Below, one piece after another: positions 1 to 6,467 of a DNA stretch of 12,217 nucleotides. The notes under the pieces were generated by a model that was not told the origin of the DNA, did no database searches, and saw only the letters and a list, made by a program, of their open reading frames with translations. The stretch is from positions 1 to 12,217 of the forward strand of contig JAEZXP010000096.1 in assembly GCA_023419655.1 (NCBI GenBank). Direction: 5' to 3'. The number at the start of each line of letters is the position of its first letter. The stretch's first letter is position 1. Source of the stretch: Bacillota bacterium (GTDB lineage Bacteria > Bacillota > Clostridia > Lachnospirales > Lachnospiraceae). Both the position numbers and the translations under genes were made by a program.

Positions 1-966
1 AAATTTATGGCATAACACATAGTGTCCGGTACTTATTTCCTCATAATAAGGAATATTACATATACAATTATCTGTTCCCATCCGGCAGCGGGTACTAAAG
101 CGGCAACCCTCAGGCATATTCCATAAAGAAGGCACTATACCGGGTATTGATTTTAGTTTTTCTCCATATTGCCCCATCTGTGGCAGGCATTGCAGGAGGC
201 CATTGGAATAAGGATGCGAAGGATTACTGAATAACTTTTTAGCAGGTGCCTCCTCTACCTTCATTCCACCATACATAACAATAATCCTGTCCGCAATGTC
301 ATATACCACGCCAAGATCATGGGTAATAAATATTACCGACATTTTATATTCTTTTTTCAAATCTTCAATTAATTGAAGCACCTGTGCCTGAACCGTTACA
401 TCCAGTGCGGTTGTAGGTTCATCGGCAATTAAGATATCCGGTTCGCAGGCCAGGGCCATGGATATCATTACCCGTTGTCTGATTCCCCCACTTAGCTCAT
501 GGGGATATTGCTTCACCCTTCGGCTGGGGTCAGACACTCCGACCTTATCCAGCATGACCTTAGAATATTCTAAAGCTTCTTTTTTACTCATTCTTCTATG
601 CTTAATCAAGGTCTCACTAATCTGGCTGCCAATGGTATACACAGGATTTAACGTTGTCATCGGTTCCTGAAAAATCATTGAAATACGATTTCCTCTTATT
701 TTTTGCATTTGGGATTCGGAATATTTCACCAAATCTTTTCCATAAAATTCAATTTTACCTTTAGATATAATGCCTGAAGGTTTTGGCAGCAAGCCCATGA
801 TTGACAGTGCCGATACTGATTTTCCGCTGCCGGATTCTCCGACTATACACAGCGTCTCCTGCTGCTTGACATGAAAGCTCAAATCATTAATTGCAGTTAC
901 CAGTCCATTATCTGTAGCAAATTTTACATTTAACTCTTCAACATTCAAGATAGTATTTTTCATCAT
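1..966 (-). CDS. Opp/Dpp-type ABC transporter ATP-binding protein (3' end cut by window edge)
   Basis: ATPase that powers import of a solute, probably a peptide or similar, through the two permeases encoded just upstream. Reading the minus strand from 966 gives 322 open codons running off the left edge, so the C-terminus is missing but probably nearly complete, since the family is usually about 325-340 residues. Visible motifs: Walker A GESGSGKS (43-50), Q-loop Q100, signature LSGGIRQR (158-165), Walker B ILIADE (178-183) and H-loop H216. The C-terminal oligopeptide-transporter extension carries cysteines C288, C294, C301 and C319. ATG at 966 overlaps the TAA of the upstream permease by one base (TAATG). 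A second ATG follows at 963, and the AAAGGGG site serves either. Tight overlap implies translational coupling. The substrate cannot be told from this protein; a partner OppF/DppF may lie to the left. Confidence 0.95.
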   Translation of the reverse strand, partial: MMKNTILNVEELNVKFATDNGLVTAINDLSFHVKQQETLCIVGESGSGKSVSALSIMGLLPKPSGIISKGKIEFYGKDLVKYSESQMQKIRGNRISMIFQEPMTTLNPVYTIGSQISETLIKHRRMSKKEALEYSKVMLDKVGVSDPSRRVKQYPHELSGGIRQRVMISMALACEPDILIADEPTTALDVTVQAQVLQLIEDLKKEYKMSVIFITHDLGVVYDIADRIIVMYGGMKVEEAPAKKLFSNPSHPYSNGLLQCLPQMGQYGEKLKSIPGIVPSLWNMPEGCRFSTRCRMGTDNCICNIPYYEEISTGHYVLCHKF

Positions 967-1799
967 TAAGCCCCTTTCATCAAGTCTCTGAACTTCGGGT
1001 CTGCATTATCCCGGAATACATCACCGACAATATTGAGAGAAAGTACCGTTAATACAATGATGACACCGGGAATAACAACCATCCATGGCGCTACAGTCAT
1101 AAAATCTTTTCCTATACTAAGCATATTACCCCATGTAGGAAACTTTGACGGTATTCCCAGCCCTAAATAATCCAGCGATGCCATCTGCAGAAGGGATGAA
1201 GAAAAGGTAAATGTGGCCTGCACGATAATCGGTGATAAAAGATTTGGTAAAATATGCTTAAACACAATACGAAATTGATTTGCTCCTAAAGAACGCTCTG
1301 CTTCAATATAGGTTTCTTCTCTTATTTGTAAGGTCAGGCCATAAACAATACGCGTCATCCGTGTCATAAAATATGCACCGATAGCTACAATTACATTCAT
1401 AACCCCCTGGCCTAAAATAGTGACCAGCACCATGGCTAATAACAGAGGCGGAAAGGCCATTAAAGCATCTATCAATCGCATTACAACTGCTCTGAAGCCG
1501 GAAAAATATCCGGCAAATACCCCCAGTATCGTTCCAAATAATACTGCGAATGTAACAATTCCCAAAGAACCCATCAATGTCATTTGACATCCATAAATAA
1601 TTTGAGACAGAATATCTTGTCCCAGATTATCGGTTCCAAAAAGATAGGTTTGATTTGGCGCCGTTAATCGTTCCAAAACATGATGTTCATTTCTAGGGAA
1701 AGGAGCCATGACATAAGCAAACAATCCTAAAAAAACAATAATGCATAAATAAATTGTGGCAATTAAGGCAATCTTTCGTTTTAATAATATTTTAATCAC
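966..1799 (-). CDS. Opp/Dpp-type ABC transporter permease, DppC/OppC family
   Basis: Second membrane subunit of the importer, 277 residues. The N-terminal OppC_N-type segment has one hydrophobic helix (about 10-32), followed by the family motif YLFGTDNLGQDILS (52-65). The BPD_transp_1 permease core (about 75-265) has several membrane helices, and its EAA loop is EAERSLGANQFRIVFKHILP (166-185), the contact with the ATPase. The start is a GTG (1799-1797) with AAAGGAG nine bases upstream; no ATG fits better. The gene lies 17 nt after the DppB-type gene and overlaps the ATPase gene by one base, so the three are certainly one transcript. The family is clear; the transported substrate is not. Confidence 0.95.
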   Translation of the reverse strand: MIKILLKRKIALIATIYLCIIVFLGLFAYVMAPFPRNEHHVLERLTAPNQTYLFGTDNLGQDILSQIIYGCQMTLMGSLGIVTFAVLFGTILGVFAGYFSGFRAVVMRLIDALMAFPPLLLAMVLVTILGQGVMNVIVAIGAYFMTRMTRIVYGLTLQIREETYIEAERSLGANQFRIVFKHILPNLLSPIIVQATFTFSSSLLQMASLDYLGLGIPSKFPTWGNMLSIGKDFMTVAPWMVVIPGVIIVLTVLSLNIVGDVFRDNADPKFRDLMKGA

Positions 1800-1816
1800 T
1801 TAGACAAACTCCTTTA

Positions 1817-2764
1817 TTAAGAATATTGGATACGCGGATCAATTATTGCATATGCGATATCAACCAATAGATTTATCAACATAAAGATAAGAGCAATTGT
1901 TAATATTACTCCCTGAACTGCAGGATAATCTCGTAATGATATTGAATTAATCAGGAACTGGCCTAATCCGGGAAGTGCAAATACGTTCTCTGTTATTACA
2001 GAACCGGATATTAATGCTGCCAAAATAAAACCAAAAGATGAAACGATGGATATCAATGAATTTCTAAAAACATGCTTTATATAAACCACCGGCAGGGATA
2101 GTCCCTTGGAACGTGCGGTTCGAACATAATCTTCCTTTATAACATCCAGCATACTTGACCGGGTCATTCTTATAATCAAGGAGGTATTTGGTATTGCTAC
2201 AGTAAAAGCCGGTAAAATCAAATATCGAATGTTAGATATATCACCGGTCTTGATAATAGAAGGAAAGCCGGATGTAGGAAATATTTTTAGCTGGACAGCA
2301 AATATCAGCATCAAATTAAGCCCTAACCAGAATGCGGGTACAGCAGCAAAAAACATAGATATACCTGATATAATCTGATCAATCCAGCTATTGGCTTTGC
2401 TTGCAGCTATAATACCGATAGGAAGGGCAATAAATATTATGATTATGGACGAAAGAGCACCTAATAATAACGTAGTCTCCATACGCTCAAATACAATTTC
2501 TATTACCGGCCGGCGTTGAAAAATCGATTCACCCAAATCTCCTTTCAACACCCCCTTCATCCATATCAAATATTGCTTATGAATGGGCTCATTTAATCCC
2601 ATTTGTTCTCTGATTTCTATTAATTTTTCTTCTGTAGCCATTTCTCCCAGAGTAGCTACAGCAGGATCACCGGGAATAAGTCTGATAATCAAAAATATTA
2701 GAATAGATGTCAGGAGCAATGTAGGAATCATACTTAATATCCGCTTAATAATATATTTAAACAA
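1817..2764 (-). CDS. Opp/Dpp-type ABC transporter permease, DppB/OppB family
   Basis: First membrane subunit of the importer, 315 residues, close to the usual DppB length. The N-terminus matches the family pattern (an I-K-R-I-L-S start, then a helix to about residue 30 and LIPGDPA at about 29-35). Several further membrane helices follow, and the EAA-like loop includes YVRTARSKGLSLPVVYIKHV. The ORF begins with TTG (2764-2762), preceded by an AAAGGAAGGAAG purine tract about eight bases upstream, and the product begins exactly where family members do, so TTG is the likely start. It is 145 nt downstream of the binding-protein gene, across a stem-loop that may lower its expression relative to that gene. 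Confidence 0.95.
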   Translation of the reverse strand: MFKYIIKRILSMIPTLLLTSILIFLIIRLIPGDPAVATLGEMATEEKLIEIREQMGLNEPIHKQYLIWMKGVLKGDLGESIFQRRPVIEIVFERMETTLLLGALSSIIIIFIALPIGIIAASKANSWIDQIISGISMFFAAVPAFWLGLNLMLIFAVQLKIFPTSGFPSIIKTGDISNIRYLILPAFTVAIPNTSLIIRMTRSSMLDVIKEDYVRTARSKGLSLPVVYIKHVFRNSLISIVSSFGFILAALISGSVITENVFALPGLGQFLINSISLRDYPAVQGVILTIALIFMLINLLVDIAYAIIDPRIQYS

Positions 2765-2812
2765 TTAGGTTACTTCCTTCCTTTATGAAATATCTATCTT
2801 ATATTTTTATAT

Positions 2813-2899
2813 AATAAGAGTGTAAGAAAGTTTATCCTTTAAATGTATTATGCCGTTATGTTTTGTCTAATGACCGGAAAACTTCCTTTCACTCTTATT
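2813..2899 (-). other. Intercistronic long-loop stem between binding-protein and permease genes
   Basis: Two 21-nt arms, 2813-2833 and 2879-2899, are inverted repeats. In minus-strand RNA 20 of 21 positions can pair: 19 Watson-Crick, one G-U at 2827/2885 and one A-A mismatch at 2823/2889. The loop is 45 nt. The stem starts 11 nt after the binding-protein stop codon. No U-tract follows (the RNA continues AUAUAAAAAU), so it is not a standard terminator. By analogy with known transporter operons, it could protect the 3' end of the binding-protein mRNA or partly attenuate transcription. That role is inference. Confidence 0.6.
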
Positions 2900-2909
2900 G
2901 ATTTAACGC

Positions 2910-4547
2910 TTATCTATCTATATTTATACCCCAGAAATGAGGATACAATGAAAATTGTTCCGGCAATCCGCTTATTTTCTCCGAGTATGCATCATAATCA
3001 GACCATTCTCCTATTCTAATCACCGGCACCTGTTCATATGTTAACGCTTGAATATCGTGCCATATCTCGTATCTGGCATAATCATCCATCGTCACAAGAT
3101 ATTCATTACCCAGAGCAAAACGCTCGTCCGTATCCCACCATCCGGCATAACCAGGATTTAAAGGATTCAGTGCAAAAGGTTGTGGTGACATCTTATGGTG
3201 TGTGAAAAACATTTCCCATGCACTTTCATCAGATCTTAATGAGATAAGGCTGGTTCCATCCATCCTTTTCTCCTCAACATCGAATCCGGCTGCGGTAAGC
3301 TGCTGTAGCGCAACAGCCGTTGCATTAACAAAAGTAGGATATGAAGTATTTGTAAGAATACGTATCTTCTCTCCGTTATATCCCGCTTCTGCAGCAAGCT
3401 GGCGAGCAGCTTCGGGGTCCCCTGTATTATATAATTCGGTTCCTTTTAAGGAATAATAAGGATTGCCTTCCGGATACCAAGAGGCTGTTGCTTTCCATAG
3501 TTCCGGTGAGCCCCAGCCTGCTGCCAGAATCTCATCCATTGACAAAGCCATTAAAATTGCCTGAGACATCTTATCGTTATCCTTTAACAGCTCACTTCTT
3601 AAATTTAAAAAGAAAAATCCATGCGTTGTACCGGAATTTAATGTAGTCACAATACCACTTGTCGAACTTACCGACTCATACAAATCTCCTGATAACAGAC
3701 GCGCATAGTCATATTCACCAGTTTTTAGTCCGTTTAATCTTGTGGAGATATCAATTATAAAGTGAAAATAAAGTTCATCAACAATAGCTTCACGAGCACC
3801 TGCCGGCCCTGAAGGTGCTTCCGTTCTTGATGTATACTCATCAAATTTAGCCAGCTTTATATAACGTCCATTTTGCTGTTCCACAAATTTATATGGGCCA
3901 GTGCCAATATACTGACTCTGCATCAATGCCTCTTTGCCGGCTTCTTCTGCTATTTCTTTAGGTGTAATCCAGCAGGCTCCTGAATAGAATGAGAACATAT
4001 CTTTCCATGTGGAATATATGCTGTTAAAGTTCAGGGCTATCGCATAATCATTTATAATCTCAATATTATCGATATAAGAAGCAATTTCCTGCGCTTTTGT
4101 TCCATACTGCAGCCATCGGTCCAAGGATGCTTTCACATCTTCCGCAACCATCTCACTACCGTCATGGAACTTGACATTCTGACGAAGATTAATTTCTATA
4201 CGCTTCCCATCATCAGAGATGCTTTCGTTCTCAACCAGCATCGGCTGCAACACATAATTTTCATCATAAACATATAGGCATTCAAAAACTTCCTGAGCAA
4301 CAAATACAGCAGCATCATATGTCTTTAATGTGGTATCAAGCGTAAGAGGTTCATCATCCATCGCTATGTTCAAATATGTAGGTTCGGAGCCAGAATTTTC
4401 TGTTCCCTTATCTGAGTTATTATTTGTACTATTATCTGACGAATTATTATTATTAGGTTTATCTGTCGTTTTTGAACATCCTGCAAGACTCAATAGCATT
4501 GAAAATACCAACATAATTACTATTAGTTTAGAATAGTTTTTTTTCAT
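2910..4547 (-). CDS. ABC transporter substrate-binding lipoprotein, SBP_bac_5 (OppA/DppA) family
   Basis: Extracellular solute receptor of the importer, 545 residues, typical for the family. The N-terminus is a lipoprotein signal: MKKNY, a hydrophobic core at about 8-20, and lipobox LAGC with C24 as the lipidated cysteine. A flexible linker rich in Asn, Ser, Asp and Gly follows (about 25-55), then the SBP_bac_5 fold to the end (for example YLNIAMDDEPLTLD, LRQNVKFHDGSEMVAEDVKA, YIGTGPYKF). ATG 4547 is preceded by GGAGGA. It is the first gene of the operon, behind a consensus promoter at 4797-4768. Members bind peptides, oligosaccharides, nickel chelates or opines, and nothing here decides which. 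The divergent IclR regulator hints at a carbon-source or catabolic signal, but this is only inference. Confidence 0.95.
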   Translation of the reverse strand: MKKNYSKLIVIMLVFSMLLSLAGCSKTTDKPNNNNSSDNSTNNNSDKGTENSGSEPTYLNIAMDDEPLTLDTTLKTYDAAVFVAQEVFECLYVYDENYVLQPMLVENESISDDGKRIEINLRQNVKFHDGSEMVAEDVKASLDRWLQYGTKAQEIASYIDNIEIINDYAIALNFNSIYSTWKDMFSFYSGACWITPKEIAEEAGKEALMQSQYIGTGPYKFVEQQNGRYIKLAKFDEYTSRTEAPSGPAGAREAIVDELYFHFIIDISTRLNGLKTGEYDYARLLSGDLYESVSSTSGIVTTLNSGTTHGFFFLNLRSELLKDNDKMSQAILMALSMDEILAAGWGSPELWKATASWYPEGNPYYSLKGTELYNTGDPEAARQLAAEAGYNGEKIRILTNTSYPTFVNATAVALQQLTAAGFDVEEKRMDGTSLISLRSDESAWEMFFTHHKMSPQPFALNPLNPGYAGWWDTDERFALGNEYLVTMDDYARYEIWHDIQALTYEQVPVIRIGEWSDYDAYSEKISGLPEQFSLYPHFWGINIDR

Positions 4548-4572
4548 ATTTCCTCCAATACATACATTATTT

Positions 4573-4592
4573 TTTTGCTACATTTTGCTACA
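4573..4592. repeat. Perfect 10-bp tandem duplication in the transporter leader
   Basis: The sequence TTTTGCTACA occurs twice in direct succession (4573-4582 and 4583-4592), about 26-46 nt upstream of the binding-protein ATG and inside its untranslated leader. It could be a slippage product or a pair of helix-phased binding sites. Confidence 0.6.
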
Positions 4593-4717
4593 TCTGCAAG
4601 ATTTATAGTTTAGAATAATCCTGCTTTTTAGTGCGAATTATTGTTGAGACAAAATCAAATTTCCTTCTCCTTTTTCACCTCTTTCAGAATAAAAACTTTG
4701 TATGAAGACATTTTAAT

Positions 4718-4754
4718 GTTCCGCATTATGAAACATAGTGTTGTAATGCAAAAC
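4718..4754 (-). promoter_or_regulatory. Nested dyad at the 5' end of the transporter mRNA (operator or leader hairpin)
   Basis: In minus-strand RNA, GUUUUGCAUUA (4754-4744) pairs with UAAUGCGGAAC (4728-4718), 11 pairs including two G-U. Inside this, AACA pairs with UGUU around a CUA loop. The DNA core is the perfect inverted repeat GCATTA/TAATGC. It covers about +8 to +44 relative to the start predicted from the promoter at 4797-4768. That position suits a repressor operator, for instance for the divergent IclR protein, or a 5' mRNA-stabilising hairpin. The sequence does not separate these. Confidence 0.5.
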
Positions 4755-4767
4755 TTCTAGTGATGTT

Positions 4768-4797
4768 ATTATATAATATACCCATCCTCCCTGTCAA
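4768..4797 (-). promoter_or_regulatory. Sigma-A promoter of the transporter operon
   Basis: On the minus strand the -35 is TTGACA (4797-4792) and the -10 is TATAAT (4773-4768). Both match consensus perfectly, with an 18-bp spacer. Transcription would start near 4761, giving a leader of about 213 nt before the ATG at 4547. So strong a core promoter implies control by a repressor or by the leader. Confidence 0.8.
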
Positions 4798-4845
4798 CAA
4801 TATGTTTAAAAATATTCTAATAAATTGCCTTTGTTATGTGAAATT

Positions 4846-4857
4846 ATACAATTGTAT
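4846..4857. promoter_or_regulatory. 12-bp perfect palindrome between the divergent promoters
   Basis: ATACAATTGTAT is self-complementary over all 12 bases. It lies about 50 bp upstream of the transporter -35 and about 110 bp upstream of the iclR -35. It is a candidate site for the IclR-type protein. In DNA this AT-rich a 12-bp palindrome can also arise by chance. Confidence 0.3.
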
Positions 4858-4964
4858 TTTTATAGAATTCAAAACGCCTTGTAAACTTTTATTTTACATG
4901 CTATGTGACTATCGAAAACAACGGACCCTGGCTACCTTTCAGAGCTGCTCAAGATATCCGTGTC

Positions 4965-4993
4965 TTGCAATTGTTTACAAAACCTGTTATACT
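4965..4993 (+). promoter_or_regulatory. Probable sigma-A promoter of the iclR-type gene
   Basis: TTGCAA (4965-4970), a 17-bp spacer and TATACT (4988-4993). Transcription would start near 5000, giving a leader of about 70 nt before the ribosome site at 5060. Confidence 0.6.
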
Positions 4994-5016
4994 TCTCGTA
5001 ATTGCTTTAGTAGCCA

Positions 5017-5033
5017 TGTGTTGTTTTAACACA
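5017..5033 (+). promoter_or_regulatory. Dyad in the iclR leader, possible autoregulatory site
   Basis: TGTGTT (5017-5022) and AACACA (5028-5033) are perfect inverted arms around GTTTT. The dyad lies about 17-33 bases past the predicted iclR start site. IclR proteins commonly repress their own genes, so this is a reasonable operator candidate. It does not share an obvious half-site orientation with the dyad at 4718-4754. Confidence 0.35.
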
Positions 5034-5073
5034 ATCCGTTGCTACAATTTTATATTATCAGGAGGAGATTATT

Positions 5074-5844
5074 ATTTCACAGCAATCTGCAGTACAATCT
5101 ATCGAACGTACTTTTAATATTATTGAGATTTTATCTACTCATCCTTCCGGAATGGCATTAAAGGATTTGTCAGCATCTGTTGATTTACATAAAAGTACTG
5201 TTCACAGATTATTAAGCACATTACTTATAAAGGGGTATGTTACTAAGGATGATGATACCGGGAAATACCGGCTTACCATGAAACTTTTTGAAATTTCCGG
5301 ACGAGTTGTCGACAAATTGAATGTTCTTTCCGTAGCCAGGCCTTATCTGAATCAACTGGCAGAATTAACGGGTGAATCCGTCCATCTTGCTGTAAGAGAC
5401 GGCACAATGATACTTTACATCTATAAGGAGGACTCCTCCAGCTTAAGTATTCGTATGGGTTCTTATGTGGGATTAAGAAATCCTATGTATTGTACCGGCT
5501 TAGGGAAAGCTATTTTGTCATGCTTACCCATAGAAGAAGTGAAAGAAATATGGAATAGTACTGAGATCAAACCATTTACAGAAAAGACTATTACGAATAT
5601 AAATGAATTGGAAGAAGAATTATCGCTTATCAGAAAAAGAGGATATGCCATTGATGATGAAGAGCATGAGGCGGGATTACGATGCATCGCAACTCCGATT
5701 AAGGATTTTTCTAATAATCCCATTGCGGCAATCAGTGTCTCTTCCACTGTTTCCCGCTTAAATAACCCGCGCATTCAGGAATTATCATTAAAACTTATTA
5801 ATGTCGCTAATAAAATCTCTTTTCTTTTGGGTGGAAATGTTTAA
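5074..5844 (+). CDS. IclR-family transcriptional regulator, apparent ATT start codon
   Basis: DNA-binding regulator of 256 residues if started at ATT 5074, the normal IclR size. The N-terminal winged helix has helix 1 SIERTFNIIEILSTH (9-23), then MALKDLSASV, then the recognition helix HKSTVHRLL. The ligand-binding C-terminal domain follows (about 85-256), with CTGLGKAILS and RKRGYAIDDEEHEAGLRCIATP. The first in-frame ATG (5152, residue 27) would delete helix 1, which is clearly family-like. The frame is open back to the TAG at 5011-5013 and contains no ATG, GTG or TTG. A perfect AGGAGG (5060-5065) sits 8 nt before ATT 5074 and 5 nt before ATT 5071. Either an ATT start is used, or one base change or error (G to T at 5076) removed an ATG. 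The gene is divergent from the transporter operon and probably regulates it. The family is certain; the start is uncertain. Confidence 0.9.
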   Translation: MSQQSAVQSIERTFNIIEILSTHPSGMALKDLSASVDLHKSTVHRLLSTLLIKGYVTKDDDTGKYRLTMKLFEISGRVVDKLNVLSVARPYLNQLAELTGESVHLAVRDGTMILYIYKEDSSSLSIRMGSYVGLRNPMYCTGLGKAILSCLPIEEVKEIWNSTEIKPFTEKTITNINELEEELSLIRKRGYAIDDEEHEAGLRCIATPIKDFSNNPIAAISVSSTVSRLNNPRIQELSLKLINVANKISFLLGGNV

Positions 5845-5873
5845 CAAAACCTCTCCATATGTGAACGAAGTAT

Positions 5874-5906
5874 AAAACCGTCAAATAAACAACAGGCGGT
5901 TTTTTT
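5874..5906 (+). terminator. Rho-independent terminator of the iclR-type gene
   Basis: AAAACCGTC (5874-5882) pairs with GGCGGTTTT (5895-5903), nine pairs with one U-G, around a 12-nt loop. A T-run (5900-5906) continues past the stem. It lies 30 nt after the stop codon at 5844. Confidence 0.85.
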
Positions 5907-5971
5907 CTTCGCCTATTCTGAAAAGCTTGTAGAATTTCGTCAGTGAAACTATTGTTTGTGGGTCTTTCCAA

Positions 5972-5989
5972 CATTATATGCATATAATG
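5972..5989. promoter_or_regulatory. 18-bp perfect palindrome containing a TATAAT, upstream of the ylmC-like gene
   Basis: CATTATATGCATATAATG is fully self-complementary. The right arm contains TATAAT (5983-5988), and by symmetry the same hexamer occurs on the other strand. No acceptable -35 lies 16-18 bp upstream (5960-5965 is GGGTCT), so if this is the ylmC promoter it may need an activator or another sigma factor. The CATATAAT -10 weakly recalls sporulation-sigma -10 boxes, but the -35 does not fit. It may also be an operator. Confidence 0.45.
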
Positions 5990-5992
5990 AAC

Positions 5993-6077
5993 TAAGAACT
6001 AGTAAGGGTGATCGTGTGAAAAAATCAGGATTTTTCACACCGCAAATTTGGGTATCAGCACAAATTCGCAGTTCTTA
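5993..6077 (+). other. Foldable leader preceding the ylmC-like gene
   Basis: Outer arms TAAGAACT (5993-6000) and AGTTCTTA (6070-6077) enclose a perfect 10-bp hairpin, GTGTGAAAAA (6014-6023) with TTTTTCACAC (6031-6040) and a 7-nt loop. A short TGAT/ATCA pairing is possible between them (6009-6012 with 6054-6057). The fold ends 8 nt before the GGAGG at 6086 and would start almost at the transcript 5' end if 5983-5988 is the -10. It matches no riboswitch class I recognise; a cis-regulatory role is inference. Confidence 0.4.
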
Positions 6078-6095
6078 CCCAGAATGGAGGTTTAT

Positions 6096-6353
6096 ATGCG
6101 TATATGGGATTTACGCGAAAAAGAAGTAATTAATTGCAGGGACGGCCGCAGACTGGGATATGTATGTGATATTGAATTCGATATTTGCACCGGATGTATC
6201 ACCCATATCATTATTCCGGGTCCTTGTAAAATCTTTGGCATGCTTGGAAGAGACCACGAGTATGTCATCAGCATCTGCCATATCAAGCAGATTGGTGTTG
6301 ATATCATTCTTGTGGATGTTGATATCGAAAAATGTCTCGTCAAATGTGAATAG
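6096..6353 (+). CDS. ylmC: YlmC/YmxH-family (PRC-barrel-like) sporulation-associated protein
   Basis: Small protein of 85 residues, one short beta-rich PRC-barrel-like domain: MRIWDLREKEVINCRDGRRLGYV-type start, then DIEFD, ITHIIIPGP and a C-terminal strand region. This is the usual size and pattern of the YlmC/YmxH family, annotated as sporulation proteins of unknown biochemical role. GGAGG (6086-6090) lies 5 nt before ATG 6096, favouring this start over an in-frame ATG at 6084 or a longer ORF from 6048. It has seven cysteines (C14, C24, C31, C34, C44, C61, C80) plus C84, which is many for 85 residues. From general knowledge, many Clostridia have this gene just upstream of nrdR, often near sigE/sigG. 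Here iclR and the transporter are on the left, so the sporulation sigma genes are not adjacent on that side. Confidence 0.8.
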   Translation: MRIWDLREKEVINCRDGRRLGYVCDIEFDICTGCITHIIIPGPCKIFGMLGRDHEYVISICHIKQIGVDIILVDVDIEKCLVKCE

Positions 6354-6381
6354 CGTAAATTTTTTTATAATTTACGCTATT
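6349..6381 (+). terminator. Perfect hairpin overlapping the ylmC stop, probable terminator or attenuator
   Basis: Thirteen-base arms AATAGCGTAAATT (6349-6361) and AATTTACGCTATT (6369-6381) pair perfectly around a 7-nt loop. The ylmC stop TAG (6351-6353) is inside the stem. The tail ATTCCTCC is not a proper U-tract, so termination may be partial. The next gene, nrdR, has its own promoter. Confidence 0.55.
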
Positions 6382-6438
6382 ATTCCTCCTATTGTGTGGC
6401 GATTCGTATTGAATATTTATTTTTTTACAAATATTATC

Positions 6439-6467
6439 TTGACTGATAGACAAATCTCAAATATAAT
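6439..6467 (+). promoter_or_regulatory. Sigma-A promoter of nrdR
   Basis: TTGACT (6439-6444), a 17-bp spacer and a perfect TATAAT (6462-6467). Start of transcription is expected near 6474, giving a leader of about 64 nt. Confidence 0.8.

Noticed and set aside
4760..5117. Plus-strand ORFs of 89 and 70 codons between the transporter and iclR
   Set aside because: They overlap the promoters of both flanking genes, lack a good ribosome site and have no recognisable protein pattern.
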